The notes below the pieces were generated by a model. That model was not told the origin of the DNA, did no database searches, and worked only from the letters and a program-made list of their open reading frames with translations. Below, one piece after another: positions 41,435-50,787 of a stretch of DNA of 64,000 nucleotides. Made by a program: the position numbers and the translations under genes. Each line of letters opens with the position of its first letter. The first letter of the stretch is position 1. The DNA is from Mucilaginibacter sp. Its GTDB lineage: Bacteria; Bacteroidota; Bacteroidia; Sphingobacteriales; Sphingobacteriaceae. Location: assembly GCF_025359345.1 (NCBI RefSeq), contig NZ_JANYGQ010000032.1, positions 124,001 through 188,000 of the forward strand, read 5' to 3'.

Positions 41435-44389
41435 TTGAATAAGCTAATACACAATATATCCCGCTCAATAATTTACATTTTGGCGCCCTGGCTGATGCTT
41501 GCATGCGATAATGCTTCGGCGCAAAAATATGCCTTTGCACACTACGATACAGGTGATGGGCTGATACAATCGCAGGTAAATAACTTTTACCAGGACAACA
41601 GCCACCGGCTATGGATAGCAACCCTGGGTGGCATTTGCCGGTTTGATGGCAGCGATTACTACAACATATCGAAAGCCAACGGCCTTGCAAATAATTTTGC
41701 CTTTGTTGTTTATGCCGATTCGAAGGGAACTGCCTGGGTTGGTACTAACAAAAGTCTGTCGTCAATTAAAAAACAAACCGTTTACAATTACCCGGTTCCT
41801 GCTCAGGCCAACAAAGCTTTTGTGAGCAACATTGCCGAAGAAAGAAGTGGAACTATCTGGGTGATAATGAGCAACCATTTGTACAGGGTAAATGGCAGGA
41901 AATTAGAAACTGTTAATTTGCCTGATAGCCTGGATGTGCCCGTTAGTTGTATCACCACCGACAAAGCAGGCAGCCTGTACGCAGCCTTTGTGCATAAAGG
42001 AATATACAAACTGGAAAGCGACAAATGGAACCTGATCGCGCCTGTTAACGACGATATTGGCAGGTCTCTTATATTTAAAATACAATTCGATAAGTTTAAT
42101 GGTAAAAGGCTCTTCTTGCTCACGGTTAAGGGTTTATTTATAGCTATGGACCGCGCTATAACGCCATGCCCCGATTTTAATATCGATAAAAGTGAGGGGC
42201 CCTTTATTAGCTTTGAGCAGGACGATGAAAACAACTTGTGGGTGGGTACCCAAAGGGGGGCCTGGTTTATCAGCAAACAAAAAACAATCCACTTTACAGC
42301 GGCTAATGGGTTGACTAATATCGCTGTATCGGATATTTATTGCGACGGAGACCACAACCTTTGGCTTGGTACGCAGGGGAGCGGCATGTACCGGTATGAA
42401 GGTGCTGGTCATGTTATTTATGACCAGCTGCAAAATGCAAACGCAACCCAGGTAGTAATGAGTATTGCGCGCGATAAACAGCATAATATTTTATTAGGCA
42501 CTGCGGGCAATGGCCTGATTAAGTATAACAACGGCGTACTGAGCAATTTTTGGATGCCGGAAACAAACGCCGGGACCGCAATTATACAAAGCCTTTATAC
42601 CGATAATGACAAAAACGTATGGATTGGCACCGACCATCTTGGAATATGGAAATACGATGGCGCGGCTTTTAGCCTGATAAAAGGTACGGAAACAAGATCG
42701 ATCAACTATATAACTACTGATGATGATAAAACCTTGTGGATAGCAACCCCGCAAGGGGTCTATTACTATCAAAACAACAGCATGACCTATTTGCATGATG
42801 TTTCGTCATTCACGTCGGCGATATTGCCGTTAGGAAAAGATTCGGTTTTGGTAGGCACACAGGATGGGTTAAAGCTCGTGGTAAATAAAAAACTGGCTAG
42901 CCGTTTTAAGCCGGGTGTTTTACGCGAACTGTCGGTTATGTGTATGCTGCGTTACCAGGATAAAATATTGCTTGGTACCGACGATGGCGGGCTATATGTT
43001 TGGGACAGACAAAACGGTTTAGTTAAAAATTATACGGTAAAAGATGGTTTTAATGCAAATACTATTTACAGCCTTACCGCCGATGACAAGGGCGGTGTTT
43101 GGGTGGGGACAGGCCGTGGCATAAACAGGTTAACATTTAAACCCGGCAGTATGGCTTGTGTTATAAGCCAGGCAGGGATATCAAAAGATTTAATGGTTGA
43201 AACTAACCAGAATGCCAGCTTTTATGATGCTGACAAGATTTTTTTTGGTACTGTAAATGGGCTGGCAGTGTTAAATACTAACGACGGTGTTGTACGCGAA
43301 AATGCGCCGCATATATTAATACAGGCTGTAAAACTATTGGTTGAAGGCGAGAAAGAAACACAATTAGTGAACAATAACCCCAATAACTATTTAAAACTAT
43401 CGGCCGGCCAGAACCACCTGTTAATAACATTTAAGGGGGTATATTTAAAAAAGCCAGAGGGGGTAACTTATCAATACCGGCTCACTGGCCTGGAACAACA
43501 GTTTAGTACGCCGGTGAACAGTGATGTAGTGGATTACCCATCATTACCGCCCGGAAAATACACGTTTGAGGTTAAAGCACTTAGCCCCGAAGAGAAAATC
43601 TCTTCGGGCGTTGCAATGTTTAAGTTTGAAATTACCCCGCCATTTTACCAGCAGCCCATATTCAGGGTGTTAGGCGTGCTGGTGTTGGTTTTAATTGGCT
43701 TTGCGCTTCAATATTTTGTGCACAGGCATCAAGCAAATAAAAAATTGGCTCATGAGGCATTAAAGCGGGAAGAAAAGCAAAAGCTACGGCAACAAACTGC
43801 CGAAGATTTTCATGATGACCTGGGCAATAAACTCACACGTATCACTGTACTTTCTGATGTGCTTCACACCAAACTGGATGATGACGATACCGAGCAGAAA
43901 AACCTGGTGGAACAGATACAGCAAAATGCAGTAGCTTTATATAACGGCACCAAAGATATACTTTGGGCGCTTGACCCTAAAAGCGACAATTTGTACGAAA
44001 CACTTGTGCACATAAGAGAGACAGGGGTCGAGATGTTCCAGGATGTAAACATTAACTTCAGTTTTGGGGGAATTGCCGACAACTTCAGCCAAATGAGGCT
44101 TCCGATGGAATATAGTCGTAATATTACTATGATTTTCAAGGAACTGTTAACCAACATACTTAAACATGCCGGTGCCCACAACGTTGTTATTAATGTTGAG
44201 CAACCGGTTAAAAACCGCCTGACAATAAGGATTACTGATGACGGGAAAGGATTTGACGAACATAAATTAAAGCGCGGGCACGGTCTTGTAAACATAAAGG
44301 CAAGGGCAACACGTATTGATGCGATGTTTTCTATAAAAGGCGATTCAGGCAATGGTGCTATCGCCGAATTACAAGTTAAACTGGTATAG
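41435..44389 (+). CDS. two-component-regulator-propeller histidine kinase
   Basis: The 984-residue sensor starts with TTG (41435), since a signal-anchor (SIIYILAPWLMLACDNASAQ) follows and later ATGs would remove it. The periplasmic part (about residues 30-640) has Reg_prop repeats (LWIATLGGICRFDG, LWVGTQRGAWFI, GVWVGTGRGINRL), then a Y_Y_Y domain (YQYRLTGLEQQF) and one membrane segment near 760. The cytoplasmic HisKA_3 dimerisation box is TAEDFHDDLGNKLTRI near residue 790, with the phosphorylated His in HDDLGN. HATPase motifs are FKELLTNILKHAGA and TDDGKGFDEHKL...GHGL. The cognate regulator begins 2 bases later. Confidence 0.92.
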   Translation: MNKLIHNISRSIIYILAPWLMLACDNASAQKYAFAHYDTGDGLIQSQVNNFYQDNSHRLWIATLGGICRFDGSDYYNISKANGLANNFAFVVYADSKGTAWVGTNKSLSSIKKQTVYNYPVPAQANKAFVSNIAEERSGTIWVIMSNHLYRVNGRKLETVNLPDSLDVPVSCITTDKAGSLYAAFVHKGIYKLESDKWNLIAPVNDDIGRSLIFKIQFDKFNGKRLFLLTVKGLFIAMDRAITPCPDFNIDKSEGPFISFEQDDENNLWVGTQRGAWFISKQKTIHFTAANGLTNIAVSDIYCDGDHNLWLGTQGSGMYRYEGAGHVIYDQLQNANATQVVMSIARDKQHNILLGTAGNGLIKYNNGVLSNFWMPETNAGTAIIQSLYTDNDKNVWIGTDHLGIWKYDGAAFSLIKGTETRSINYITTDDDKTLWIATPQGVYYYQNNSMTYLHDVSSFTSAILPLGKDSVLVGTQDGLKLVVNKKLASRFKPGVLRELSVMCMLRYQDKILLGTDDGGLYVWDRQNGLVKNYTVKDGFNANTIYSLTADDKGGVWVGTGRGINRLTFKPGSMACVISQAGISKDLMVETNQNASFYDADKIFFGTVNGLAVLNTNDGVVRENAPHILIQAVKLLVEGEKETQLVNNNPNNYLKLSAGQNHLLITFKGVYLKKPEGVTYQYRLTGLEQQFSTPVNSDVVDYPSLPPGKYTFEVKALSPEEKISSGVAMFKFEITPPFYQQPIFRVLGVLVLVLIGFALQYFVHRHQANKKLAHEALKREEKQKLRQQTAEDFHDDLGNKLTRITVLSDVLHTKLDDDDTEQKNLVEQIQQNAVALYNGTKDILWALDPKSDNLYETLVHIRETGVEMFQDVNINFSFGGIADNFSQMRLPMEYSRNITMIFKELLTNILKHAGAHNVVINVEQPVKNRLTIRITDDGKGFDEHKLKRGHGLVNIKARATRIDAMFSIKGDSGNGAIAELQVKLV

Positions 44390-44391
44390 TT

Positions 44392-45021
44392 ATGACCAAC
44401 AGGAATATATTGGTAAGCATAATTGAAGATGATGATACCATACGCAGCGGGTATTCATTTTTGATAGGAAATACCGAAGGGTATGAAGTAGTATCGTCAT
44501 ACAGCTCCTATGACGCTGCTGCGCATAAAATTGCAAGTGATAAGCCCGATGTTATCTTGCTTGATATTGAAATGCCCGGTACTAACGGCGTCGACGCCAT
44601 CCCGCGGTTAAAGAAACTGCTACCGCATGCCCACGTGTTGATATTAACGGTTTACGAGTCGGAGAAGCTGATATTTGAGGCGCTCGCAAACGGGGCATCG
44701 GGCTATTTGACCAAAAATACGCCGTCGGCCAAAATTATCGCCTCGATAAAAGAGGTTAAAGAAGGAGGGGGGCCAATGAGCATTAATATTGCTAAAATGG
44801 TAATCAGGTCGTTTCAGAAAAACAAGGAATCGCCGCTCTCAAAACGTGAAACCCAAATTCTTGAAGAAATAAGCGTCGGGAAAAGTCGCAGCCAGATAGC
44901 CAATGAATTGTTTATTGACCTGGAAACTGTGCGGAGCCATATCAAAAATATCTACCTTAAACTCAATGTAAACTCGCGTGCCGACGCCATAAAAACCGCC
45001 CGGGAAAACCGGCTCATTTAA
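44392..45021 (+). CDS. LuxR/NarL-family response regulator
   Basis: The 209-residue protein has a receiver domain (IEDDDTIRSGYSFLIG near residue 10, phospho-acceptor Asp in VILLDIEMPGTNG near 55, Lys in ASGYLTKNTP near 105). A C-terminal LuxR helix-turn-helix follows (LSKRETQILEEISVGKSRSQIANELFIDLETVRSHIKNIYLKL, about 148-190). It is translationally adjacent to the propeller kinase gene. NarL-type dimers bind inverted half-sites, which fits the TCACCC/GGGTGA palindromes at 41344-41364 and 45082-45098. Confidence 0.94.
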   Translation: MTNRNILVSIIEDDDTIRSGYSFLIGNTEGYEVVSSYSSYDAAAHKIASDKPDVILLDIEMPGTNGVDAIPRLKKLLPHAHVLILTVYESEKLIFEALANGASGYLTKNTPSAKIIASIKEVKEGGGPMSINIAKMVIRSFQKNKESPLSKRETQILEEISVGKSRSQIANELFIDLETVRSHIKNIYLKLNVNSRADAIKTARENRLI

Positions 45022-45081
45022 TCCACGTTGGGCTGTTGAAATCTTATTCACACAGCGCGCAACGGCACTTTTTATAAAAAT

Positions 45082-45098
45082 TCACCCCATTGGGGTGA
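45082..45098. promoter_or_regulatory. palindromic operator TCACCCC-ATT-GGGGTGA
   Basis: A perfect 7-bp dyad around three bases lies 82 bases upstream of the AraC gene. TAAATTTG (45122-45129) matches the -7 consensus, and the usual TTG at -33 is absent. The dyad centre lies 32 bases before the -7 box, a suitable position for an activator. It shares its TCACCC core with 41344-41364. Confidence 0.55.
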
Positions 45099-45179
45099 TA
45101 CCATAGCATTTTTTATAAAGCTAAATTTGATATGTGCTGATAGCTGATATTACCGCTCTCCACATTATGCAAAACTGTT

Positions 45180-46028
45180 ATGGAATATTTAAAAATTTTA
45201 AAAAATAACAATATCATATACAGCGGTACCCGCAACCACAAATGCCCGCAACAGCAAACGGCCGACTTTACTATGCGGTTTGTGTTTTCGGGCAATGAAA
45301 ATTATAGCATAGGGCGCCGGAACCTTACAATTTATCCCGATTCGTTCCTGGTATTAAACAAGGGGACACAATATTCCAGCATAATTGATTGCCCGTTCCC
45401 GGTTCACGCATTTTCAATAAGTTTCGACAAGGAGTTTATCGATGGCTTTATAAACAACGACGAGCCGCTGGAGCCTTTTTACGGGAACAGCCAGGATTTT
45501 GAATTTAATGAAACCATATATCCATTAAAAGGAGATATGTTTTTCAACGTAAAACAGCTAAAATATCAACTGGATAATGGAATGGACGATGAAAGCGTAA
45601 TAAATGAATACCTCGGTCAATGCCTCATTAGCTATTTCAAAATCTATAACGAAGAAATATCCCAAAAAACCGGGCAGTTGAACTTTTTTCACGAAAGCAC
45701 CCGCGTTGAAATATTGCGCCGCTTGAACCGGGCCAAAGAATACCTGTATACCAATTATAACCGCAATATTGGCCTTGATGAACTGGCCGAGTATTCGTGT
45801 TTGTCGGTAAATCACCTTTTACGCACTTTTAAACAGGCCTTTAATTTAACGCCACACCAGTTTTTGATTCAACTACGATTGCAACGCGCACAGGTACTGC
45901 TGCGAAATACAAATTATCCTGTAGGCGAAGTGGTTAACCTCATAGGGTTTGAGTGCCCCAGCTCCTTCATCAGGCTATTTCGTGAGCACTTTCAAACCAC
46001 CCCGCTCAAGTATAGGCAAACTGCCTGA
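45180..46028 (+). CDS. AraC-family transcriptional regulator
   Basis: The 282-residue protein has a cupin-like N-terminal half (about residues 1-150; MRFVFSGNENYSIGRRNL) and two AraC helix-turn-helix motifs at the C-terminus. These are NIGLDELAEYSCLSVNHLLRTFKQAFNLTPHQFLIQLRLQRA and YPVGEVVNLIGFECPSSFIRLFREHFQTTPLKYRQ. The N-terminus carries HKCPQQQTA, whose Cys and His could bind a ligand. Lying downstream of a palindrome shared with the kinase gene, it may be a second tier in the same regulatory circuit. The ligand is unknown. Confidence 0.88.
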   Translation: MEYLKILKNNNIIYSGTRNHKCPQQQTADFTMRFVFSGNENYSIGRRNLTIYPDSFLVLNKGTQYSSIIDCPFPVHAFSISFDKEFIDGFINNDEPLEPFYGNSQDFEFNETIYPLKGDMFFNVKQLKYQLDNGMDDESVINEYLGQCLISYFKIYNEEISQKTGQLNFFHESTRVEILRRLNRAKEYLYTNYNRNIGLDELAEYSCLSVNHLLRTFKQAFNLTPHQFLIQLRLQRAQVLLRNTNYPVGEVVNLIGFECPSSFIRLFREHFQTTPLKYRQTA

Positions 46029-46100
46029 TTTATTTAGGAACGAAGCAAAATATAGGTAAAAAATGATCCCAGTATTAGGTCGTTAATCGTCGATTTTAAC

Positions 46101-46682
46101 TCAGGAGAAATCCTTCAACCGTTCAAAATCCTCTTTTGTATCTATATCGATACTGCCCAACACAAATGGCACGGTGGTTATGTTCACCTCGTGCTTTAGC
46201 ATCAGTTGTTTGGCACCTTCGTTACCTTTTAGTAAAAGCAATTCCGGAAAGTAATGACTGTCGAAAAGTACCGGGGGGCCAACCGCTTTGTCATATGCGC
46301 AGGCGGTGATACTTTTAGGGCTGCTTACGGCCATAAGCTGTGACAAAAGTTCGGCAGTTACAAACGGCTGGTCGCATAACATTAATATTATCGACGAAAT
46401 TTTTGCATGATTTGTTTGCAGATGAGCGATACCTGCCCGGATGGATGACGACATGCCTTCACTCCAGGCTGCATTATAGGCTATTTCTACTGGCAAGCTT
46501 TCAATAGTTGGGAGGATTATATCATTATTTGCCCCTAAAACAACAATAACCGGGTGACAGCCGGAAGCCAAAGCGATTTCAATGTTTCGCTGTAGCAGGG
46601 TCTGCTTTTTGTAAACTAAATTCTGTTTTGGCGTGCCAAACCTGCTTGACGAACCCGCCGCCAGGATTACGATCCCTGTCAT
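46101..46682 (-). CDS. MocA-like nucleotidyltransferase (molybdenum cofactor)
   Basis: The 193-residue protein has the NTP-transferase signature TGIVILAAGSSSRFGTPKQNLVYKKQTLL at the N-terminus and LMLCDQPFVTAELLSQL near residue 97, as in MocA/MobA. The acidic ACAYDKAVGPPVLFDSHYFPELL follows near 142. MocA makes molybdopterin cytosine dinucleotide from CTP for xanthine-dehydrogenase-type enzymes. It follows the XdhC gene by 7 bases, which supports this role. The nucleotide (CTP or GTP) cannot be read from the sequence. Confidence 0.85.
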   Translation of the reverse strand: MTGIVILAAGSSSRFGTPKQNLVYKKQTLLQRNIEIALASGCHPVIVVLGANNDIILPTIESLPVEIAYNAAWSEGMSSSIRAGIAHLQTNHAKISSIILMLCDQPFVTAELLSQLMAVSSPKSITACAYDKAVGPPVLFDSHYFPELLLLKGNEGAKQLMLKHEVNITTVPFVLGSIDIDTKEDFERLKDFS

Positions 46683-46689
46683 TTTTTAT

Positions 46690-47859
46690 TTAGTTTTTCC
46701 CTTCTTCGGCCGTAGCGGTTTGCTGCATTACCGGCTTAATGTGCCGGGTGTGCACCGCTTGTTTGTCCCTTAATGAATTAACCGCTTTTTTATTTAATAC
46801 CGCCTGTATCTCTGCAATAATCGAAAGCGCTATTTCATCCGAATTTTCAGAGCCGATATCAATGCCTGCCGGGCCGAATATACTTTCTAATTGATCATTT
46901 GCAACATTAATTCCTTCTTCCTTCAATTCATCAAGCATTCTTTGCAATCTTTTTTTAGGGCCCAATGATGCTACGTAAGGCAATTTCAAAGTTAACAGCT
47001 GTCTTAGCATCGCCATGTCATAGTTGTAGTTGTGGGTCATCAATATCATCGCGGTCCGGTCATCTAAAACAATATTTGCAAGTGCTTTATCTGGCTTGGC
47101 AATAACGATTTTTTTTACCTGCGGAAAGCGCTCCGGCACCGCATAATTTGCCCTGCCATCAACCATGGTTACATGCCAGCCTAAAACCGAAGCAAACTGA
47201 ACTACCGGGATAGCATCGTTGCCCGCGCCAAAAATCACCAGTGAAACAGCGGGCTGCAAAAGCTCAATAAAACAAGTATACCCATTGCCGTAAACATAGG
47301 TTTTAGTTACGGAGTTTCCATTTTTAAGCACGTCCATTGCATCTGCCAGCACGGCGTCTTTAATTTCTTCGTCAACAATGCTCCCTTGTGTGGATTCATC
47401 GGCTTTCATCAATAAACAGGTGCCAGGCTGCGGGGCCTGTCTGTCGGCAAGCGAAAACATGGTAATCAGCACAACGGGCTCCCTTTTGCTCAAAAACTGT
47501 TTGAACAAAGCAATAGGGGAGTTTTCTTTAGCAGGGAATATAGGTTCAATAAGGATATGGATTATACCGTTACACCCCAGGCCCACACCAAACTTTGCAT
47601 CGTCGTCATCCGTAGTGTCATATGTAACCAGCATGGGTTTGCTTTGCGCCATTGCCAGTCGCGCCTTTCGCAGGGCATCCCCTTCCAGGCACCCGCCGCT
47701 TATAGCACCCGTAAGCTGTCCGTCTTCGGTAACCAGCATGCGCGCACCTGCACGCCTGTACGACGAACCCTCAACCAGCACAACTGTTGCCAGCGCTGTT
47801 TGCTTGCCGGCTGCGTTTGCTTTATCGAATGCGTTAATAATATCGTTTAGTTCTTTCAA
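46690..47859 (-). CDS. XdhC/CoxI-family protein
   Basis: The 389 residues match XdhC, which receives Moco, helps insert its sulfurated form into xanthine dehydrogenase-type enzymes, and may protect it. The N-terminal XdhC-CoxI domain shows LATVVLVEGSSYRRAGARMLVTEDG and GAISGGCLEGD near residue 50. A Rossmann domain follows with VIFGAGNDAIPVVQFASVLG near 212 and MTHNYNYDMAML near 275. The last 45 residues are low complexity. No xanthine dehydrogenase structural gene lies in the window, so its client is elsewhere. MocA follows on the same strand. Confidence 0.9.
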   Translation of the reverse strand: MKELNDIINAFDKANAAGKQTALATVVLVEGSSYRRAGARMLVTEDGQLTGAISGGCLEGDALRKARLAMAQSKPMLVTYDTTDDDDAKFGVGLGCNGIIHILIEPIFPAKENSPIALFKQFLSKREPVVLITMFSLADRQAPQPGTCLLMKADESTQGSIVDEEIKDAVLADAMDVLKNGNSVTKTYVYGNGYTCFIELLQPAVSLVIFGAGNDAIPVVQFASVLGWHVTMVDGRANYAVPERFPQVKKIVIAKPDKALANIVLDDRTAMILMTHNYNYDMAMLRQLLTLKLPYVASLGPKKRLQRMLDELKEEGINVANDQLESIFGPAGIDIGSENSDEIALSIIAEIQAVLNKKAVNSLRDKQAVHTRHIKPVMQQTATAEEGKN

Positions 47860-47877
47860 TGCCGATGCTTAGATAAA

Positions 47878-47885
47878 CAAATATA
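47878..47885 (-). promoter_or_regulatory. -7 element for xdhC-mocA
   Basis: On the minus strand TATATTTG matches TAnnTTTG; the predicted start near 47871 is about 12 bases before the XdhC ATG. No TTG lies at the correct spacing upstream. Confidence 0.4.
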
Positions 47886-48067
47886 ATGCAATGGGTTAAA
47901 ATTAACGTTATCGGCAATTTTAAATGTGCTTTTGTAAATAATATGTTATTTAACACATAAAAAGTACAATTAACAAACAATAGGCTAACTTGTATTATTT
48001 ACCTTTACAAAAGCATCGTACAATAAAATATTGGCGAAGTTGTATTAACATTTTAAAACTTTATTGC

Positions 48068-49057
48068 TTGTTAACAGATAATCACGGACGGAAAATTAAT
48101 TACCTGCGCCTTGCGGTGACAGACCGCTGTAACCTGCGCTGTTTTTATTGCATGCCCGAGGAAGGTTTGAATTGGCTGTCGCGTGCGCAGTTAATGACAT
48201 ACGAAGAAATGCTGCAAACCTGTGCCCTGTTGGTTGGAATGGGTATCGAAAAAATACGCATTACCGGGGGTGAACCATTTGTACGCAAGGATATAATGAA
48301 GCTTTTAACGGCTATATCAAAACTCGATGGATTAAAGGAGTTAACGCTTACAACCAACGGCGTTTTGACAGCCCCTCATGTAAGTGAGTTAAAACAAATT
48401 GGCGTAAAATCGGTGAATTTAAGTTTGGATACACTTGATGCCGGCCGTTTCTTCAGCATTACCAAACGCGACGAATTTGCCAATGTGATGGCAACTATGG
48501 ACGAGCTATTAAAGCATGATATAGAAGTGAAAATAAACGCAGTAGTAATGGATGGCAAAAACACACAGGATATAGTTCCCTTAGTTGAGCTGACAAAAGA
48601 ACTGCCGGTAAGCGTTCGTTTTATTGAGGAGATGCCTTTTAATGGCGATGGCCATGTATATTCGGGTATTAAATGGGACTATGTGCGCATTTTGGACGAG
48701 ATAAAAACCGCTTATCCTGGTATTGCCAAATTGGAAGACCCGCAATATTCAACTTCATATAATTATCAGGTTCCTGGTTATTTAGGGAGCGTTGGCATAA
48801 TTGCTGCTTATTCGCGTACCTTTTGTGGTACCTGCAACCGCATACGTATTACGCCGGAAGGTGAGCTAAAAACCTGCCTCTATGATAATGGTGTGTTGAA
48901 CATAAAAGACCAATTGCGCGCCGGAGTTAGCGACAGTGACTTAAAAACTATGCTGCTCACCACCTTTAACACTCGCGCTAAAGACGGCTGGGAAGCGGAG
49001 CAATTACGGACCGAAAACGTAAGAATACATGAATCAATGGCCACCATTGGTGGTTAA
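48068..49057 (+). CDS. moaA: GTP 3',8-cyclase (molybdenum cofactor biosynthesis protein A)
   Basis: The start is put at the TTG at 48068 (329 residues, MLTDNHGRKINYLRLAV), which gives the usual MoaA length; the frame is open to 47990 but has no ATG. The radical-SAM triad is in TDRCNLRCFYCMPEEG near residue 20, with TGGEPFVRKD near 74. The second [4Fe-4S] motif FCGTCNRIRITPEGELKTC lies near 255, and the C-terminal GG (TIGG) is intact. MoaA converts GTP to 3',8-cyclo-GTP with MoaC downstream. It opens the Moco cluster moaA-moeA-moaC-mobA-moeB. Confidence 0.94.
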   Translation: MLTDNHGRKINYLRLAVTDRCNLRCFYCMPEEGLNWLSRAQLMTYEEMLQTCALLVGMGIEKIRITGGEPFVRKDIMKLLTAISKLDGLKELTLTTNGVLTAPHVSELKQIGVKSVNLSLDTLDAGRFFSITKRDEFANVMATMDELLKHDIEVKINAVVMDGKNTQDIVPLVELTKELPVSVRFIEEMPFNGDGHVYSGIKWDYVRILDEIKTAYPGIAKLEDPQYSTSYNYQVPGYLGSVGIIAAYSRTFCGTCNRIRITPEGELKTCLYDNGVLNIKDQLRAGVSDSDLKTMLLTTFNTRAKDGWEAEQLRTENVRIHESMATIGG

Positions 49058-49083
49058 TAGTTTAACATTACAAAGCCGGTGCT

Positions 49084-50277
49084 ATGATAACTGTTGAGGA
49101 AGCCGAAAAAATAATACTTGCACAGGCAACGGATTATGGTGCTGAAATTATCCCGTTTGAGCTGGCCCTGGGCAGGGTACTGGCCGAAAATATAAAAGCC
49201 GACCGCGACCTGCCGCCATTTGACCGGGTAACTATGGATGGCATTGCCATTAATTACGACGCTGTTGCAGATGGTATAAGCACTTTTAAGATAAAAGCCA
49301 CCCAGGCTGCCGGAGATGAACCGGTTGAAATAGAAGAGAATGACGAGTGCGTAGAGATAATGACAGGGGCAATGCTGCCTGCATCGGCCGATACGATAAT
49401 CCGCTATGAGGATCTGTCGCTTCGTGCCGGTTTGGCAACGCTTGTAACGCAGGAGATAAAACGCGGGCAGAATATTCACTACAAGGGTAAAGACAAAAAG
49501 CATAACGACCAGGTAGCCGAAATAGGCCAGGTAATAACGCCGGCGCTGATCAGCATGATAGCCTCGGTTGGCGAAACGGAGTTAAGGGTGAAAAAGCTGC
49601 CCCGGGTAGTTATTATTTCTTCGGGCGATGAACTGGTTGAGGTCGACCAAATCCCGTCGCCATACCAGATACGCCGGTCGAACAATTACACGGTAAAAGC
49701 AGTTTTACAGCAGCATAATATTGAAGCCAATATGCTGCATTTGCCGGATGATCCTGAGGTTATAAAAAAACAATTAAAAACCTGCCTTGAAAATTATGAC
49801 GTATTGTTGCTTAGCGGCGGCATATCGATGGGCAAGTTTGATTATATGCCAAAAGCGTTGGAAGAACTGCATGTGGAGCAATTGTTTTATAAGGTGCAGC
49901 AGCGCCCGGGAAAGCCGTTTTGGTTTGGCAAGCACAATAAAGGGCCGTTGGTTTTTGCTTTCCCTGGCAACCCTGTAGCCACGTTTATGTGCCTCCACCG
50001 CTATTTTTTACCCTGGTTAAATGCATCGGTAGGGAAGGAGCCGCAAATAACAATGCGGGCTGTATTAAATAACCGGGTAAGCTTTCATCATCCACTAAAA
50101 TATTTTTTGCAGGTAAAACTAGACCAAAACGAATACTGCCAATTGGTAGCTACCCCGGTTGAAGGCAATGGCTCAGGCGATTTTGCTAACCTGACGGATA
50201 CTGATGCGTTTATGGAGCTGCCTGCGCAGCGCAATGAGTTTAAAAAGGGAGAGGTTTTTAAGATATATACTTTTTAG
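49084..50277 (+). CDS. moeA: molybdopterin molybdenumtransferase
   Basis: The 397-residue protein has MoeA motifs: LGRVLAENIKADRDLPPFDRVTMDGIAI near residue 30, ECVEIMTGAMLPASADTIIRYED near 94, and VVIISSGDEL near 178. SNNYTVKAVLQ and the LSGGISMGKFDYM loop near 240 follow, with VFAFPGNPVATFM near 295. MoeA inserts molybdate into adenylylated molybdopterin. It starts 26 bases after moaA and precedes moaC. Confidence 0.95.
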   Translation: MITVEEAEKIILAQATDYGAEIIPFELALGRVLAENIKADRDLPPFDRVTMDGIAINYDAVADGISTFKIKATQAAGDEPVEIEENDECVEIMTGAMLPASADTIIRYEDLSLRAGLATLVTQEIKRGQNIHYKGKDKKHNDQVAEIGQVITPALISMIASVGETELRVKKLPRVVIISSGDELVEVDQIPSPYQIRRSNNYTVKAVLQQHNIEANMLHLPDDPEVIKKQLKTCLENYDVLLLSGGISMGKFDYMPKALEELHVEQLFYKVQQRPGKPFWFGKHNKGPLVFAFPGNPVATFMCLHRYFLPWLNASVGKEPQITMRAVLNNRVSFHHPLKYFLQVKLDQNEYCQLVATPVEGNGSGDFANLTDTDAFMELPAQRNEFKKGEVFKIYTF

Positions 50278-50316
50278 TTTTGAACAGTGGTTCGTACAAA
50301 ATTGACGGAATAAAAA

Positions 50317-50787
50317 ATGCTAACGCACATAGATAATAAAGGCAACCCTACAATGGTAGATGTATCTGTTAAACAGGTTACACATCGTACAGCAACGGCG
50401 CGTAGTATTGTATTTCTTCCCGCCGAAGTTCTGGAACATTTAACTAACGATGATATACAGACCAAAAAAGGCTCTGTATTTCAAACGGCAATAATTGCCG
50501 GTATTATGGCAGCTAAAAAAACAGGTGATCTGATTCCGCTTTGCCATCCACTGGGTTTGGACAACTGTAAAATAGAGATCGGCTTTAATGAGAAACAAGA
50601 AGTGGTTATTGATTGCACTGCAAGCATCACTGCTAAAACCGGAGTAGAGATGGAAGCCCTGGTTGGTGCCTCGATAGCTGCTTTAACTGTTTACGATATG
50701 TGCAAGGCTATGAGCCACGATATAATAATAAAGGAAACGAAGCTAATTGAAAAATCAGGGGGGAAACGTGATTTCAAAAGAGCATAG
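50317..50787 (+). CDS. moaC: cyclic pyranopterin monophosphate synthase
   Basis: The 156-residue protein has the MoaC core: MVDVSVKQVTHRTATARSIV, KKGSVFQTAIIAGIMAAKKTGDLIPLCHPL (the catalytic Lys and conserved PLCHP), and GVEMEALVGASIAALTVYDMCKAMSHD near the C-terminus. MoaC completes conversion of GTP to cPMP. It overlaps the start of the next gene, so translational coupling is likely. Confidence 0.96.
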   Translation: MLTHIDNKGNPTMVDVSVKQVTHRTATARSIVFLPAEVLEHLTNDDIQTKKGSVFQTAIIAGIMAAKKTGDLIPLCHPLGLDNCKIEIGFNEKQEVVIDCTASITAKTGVEMEALVGASIAALTVYDMCKAMSHDIIIKETKLIEKSGGKRDFKRA

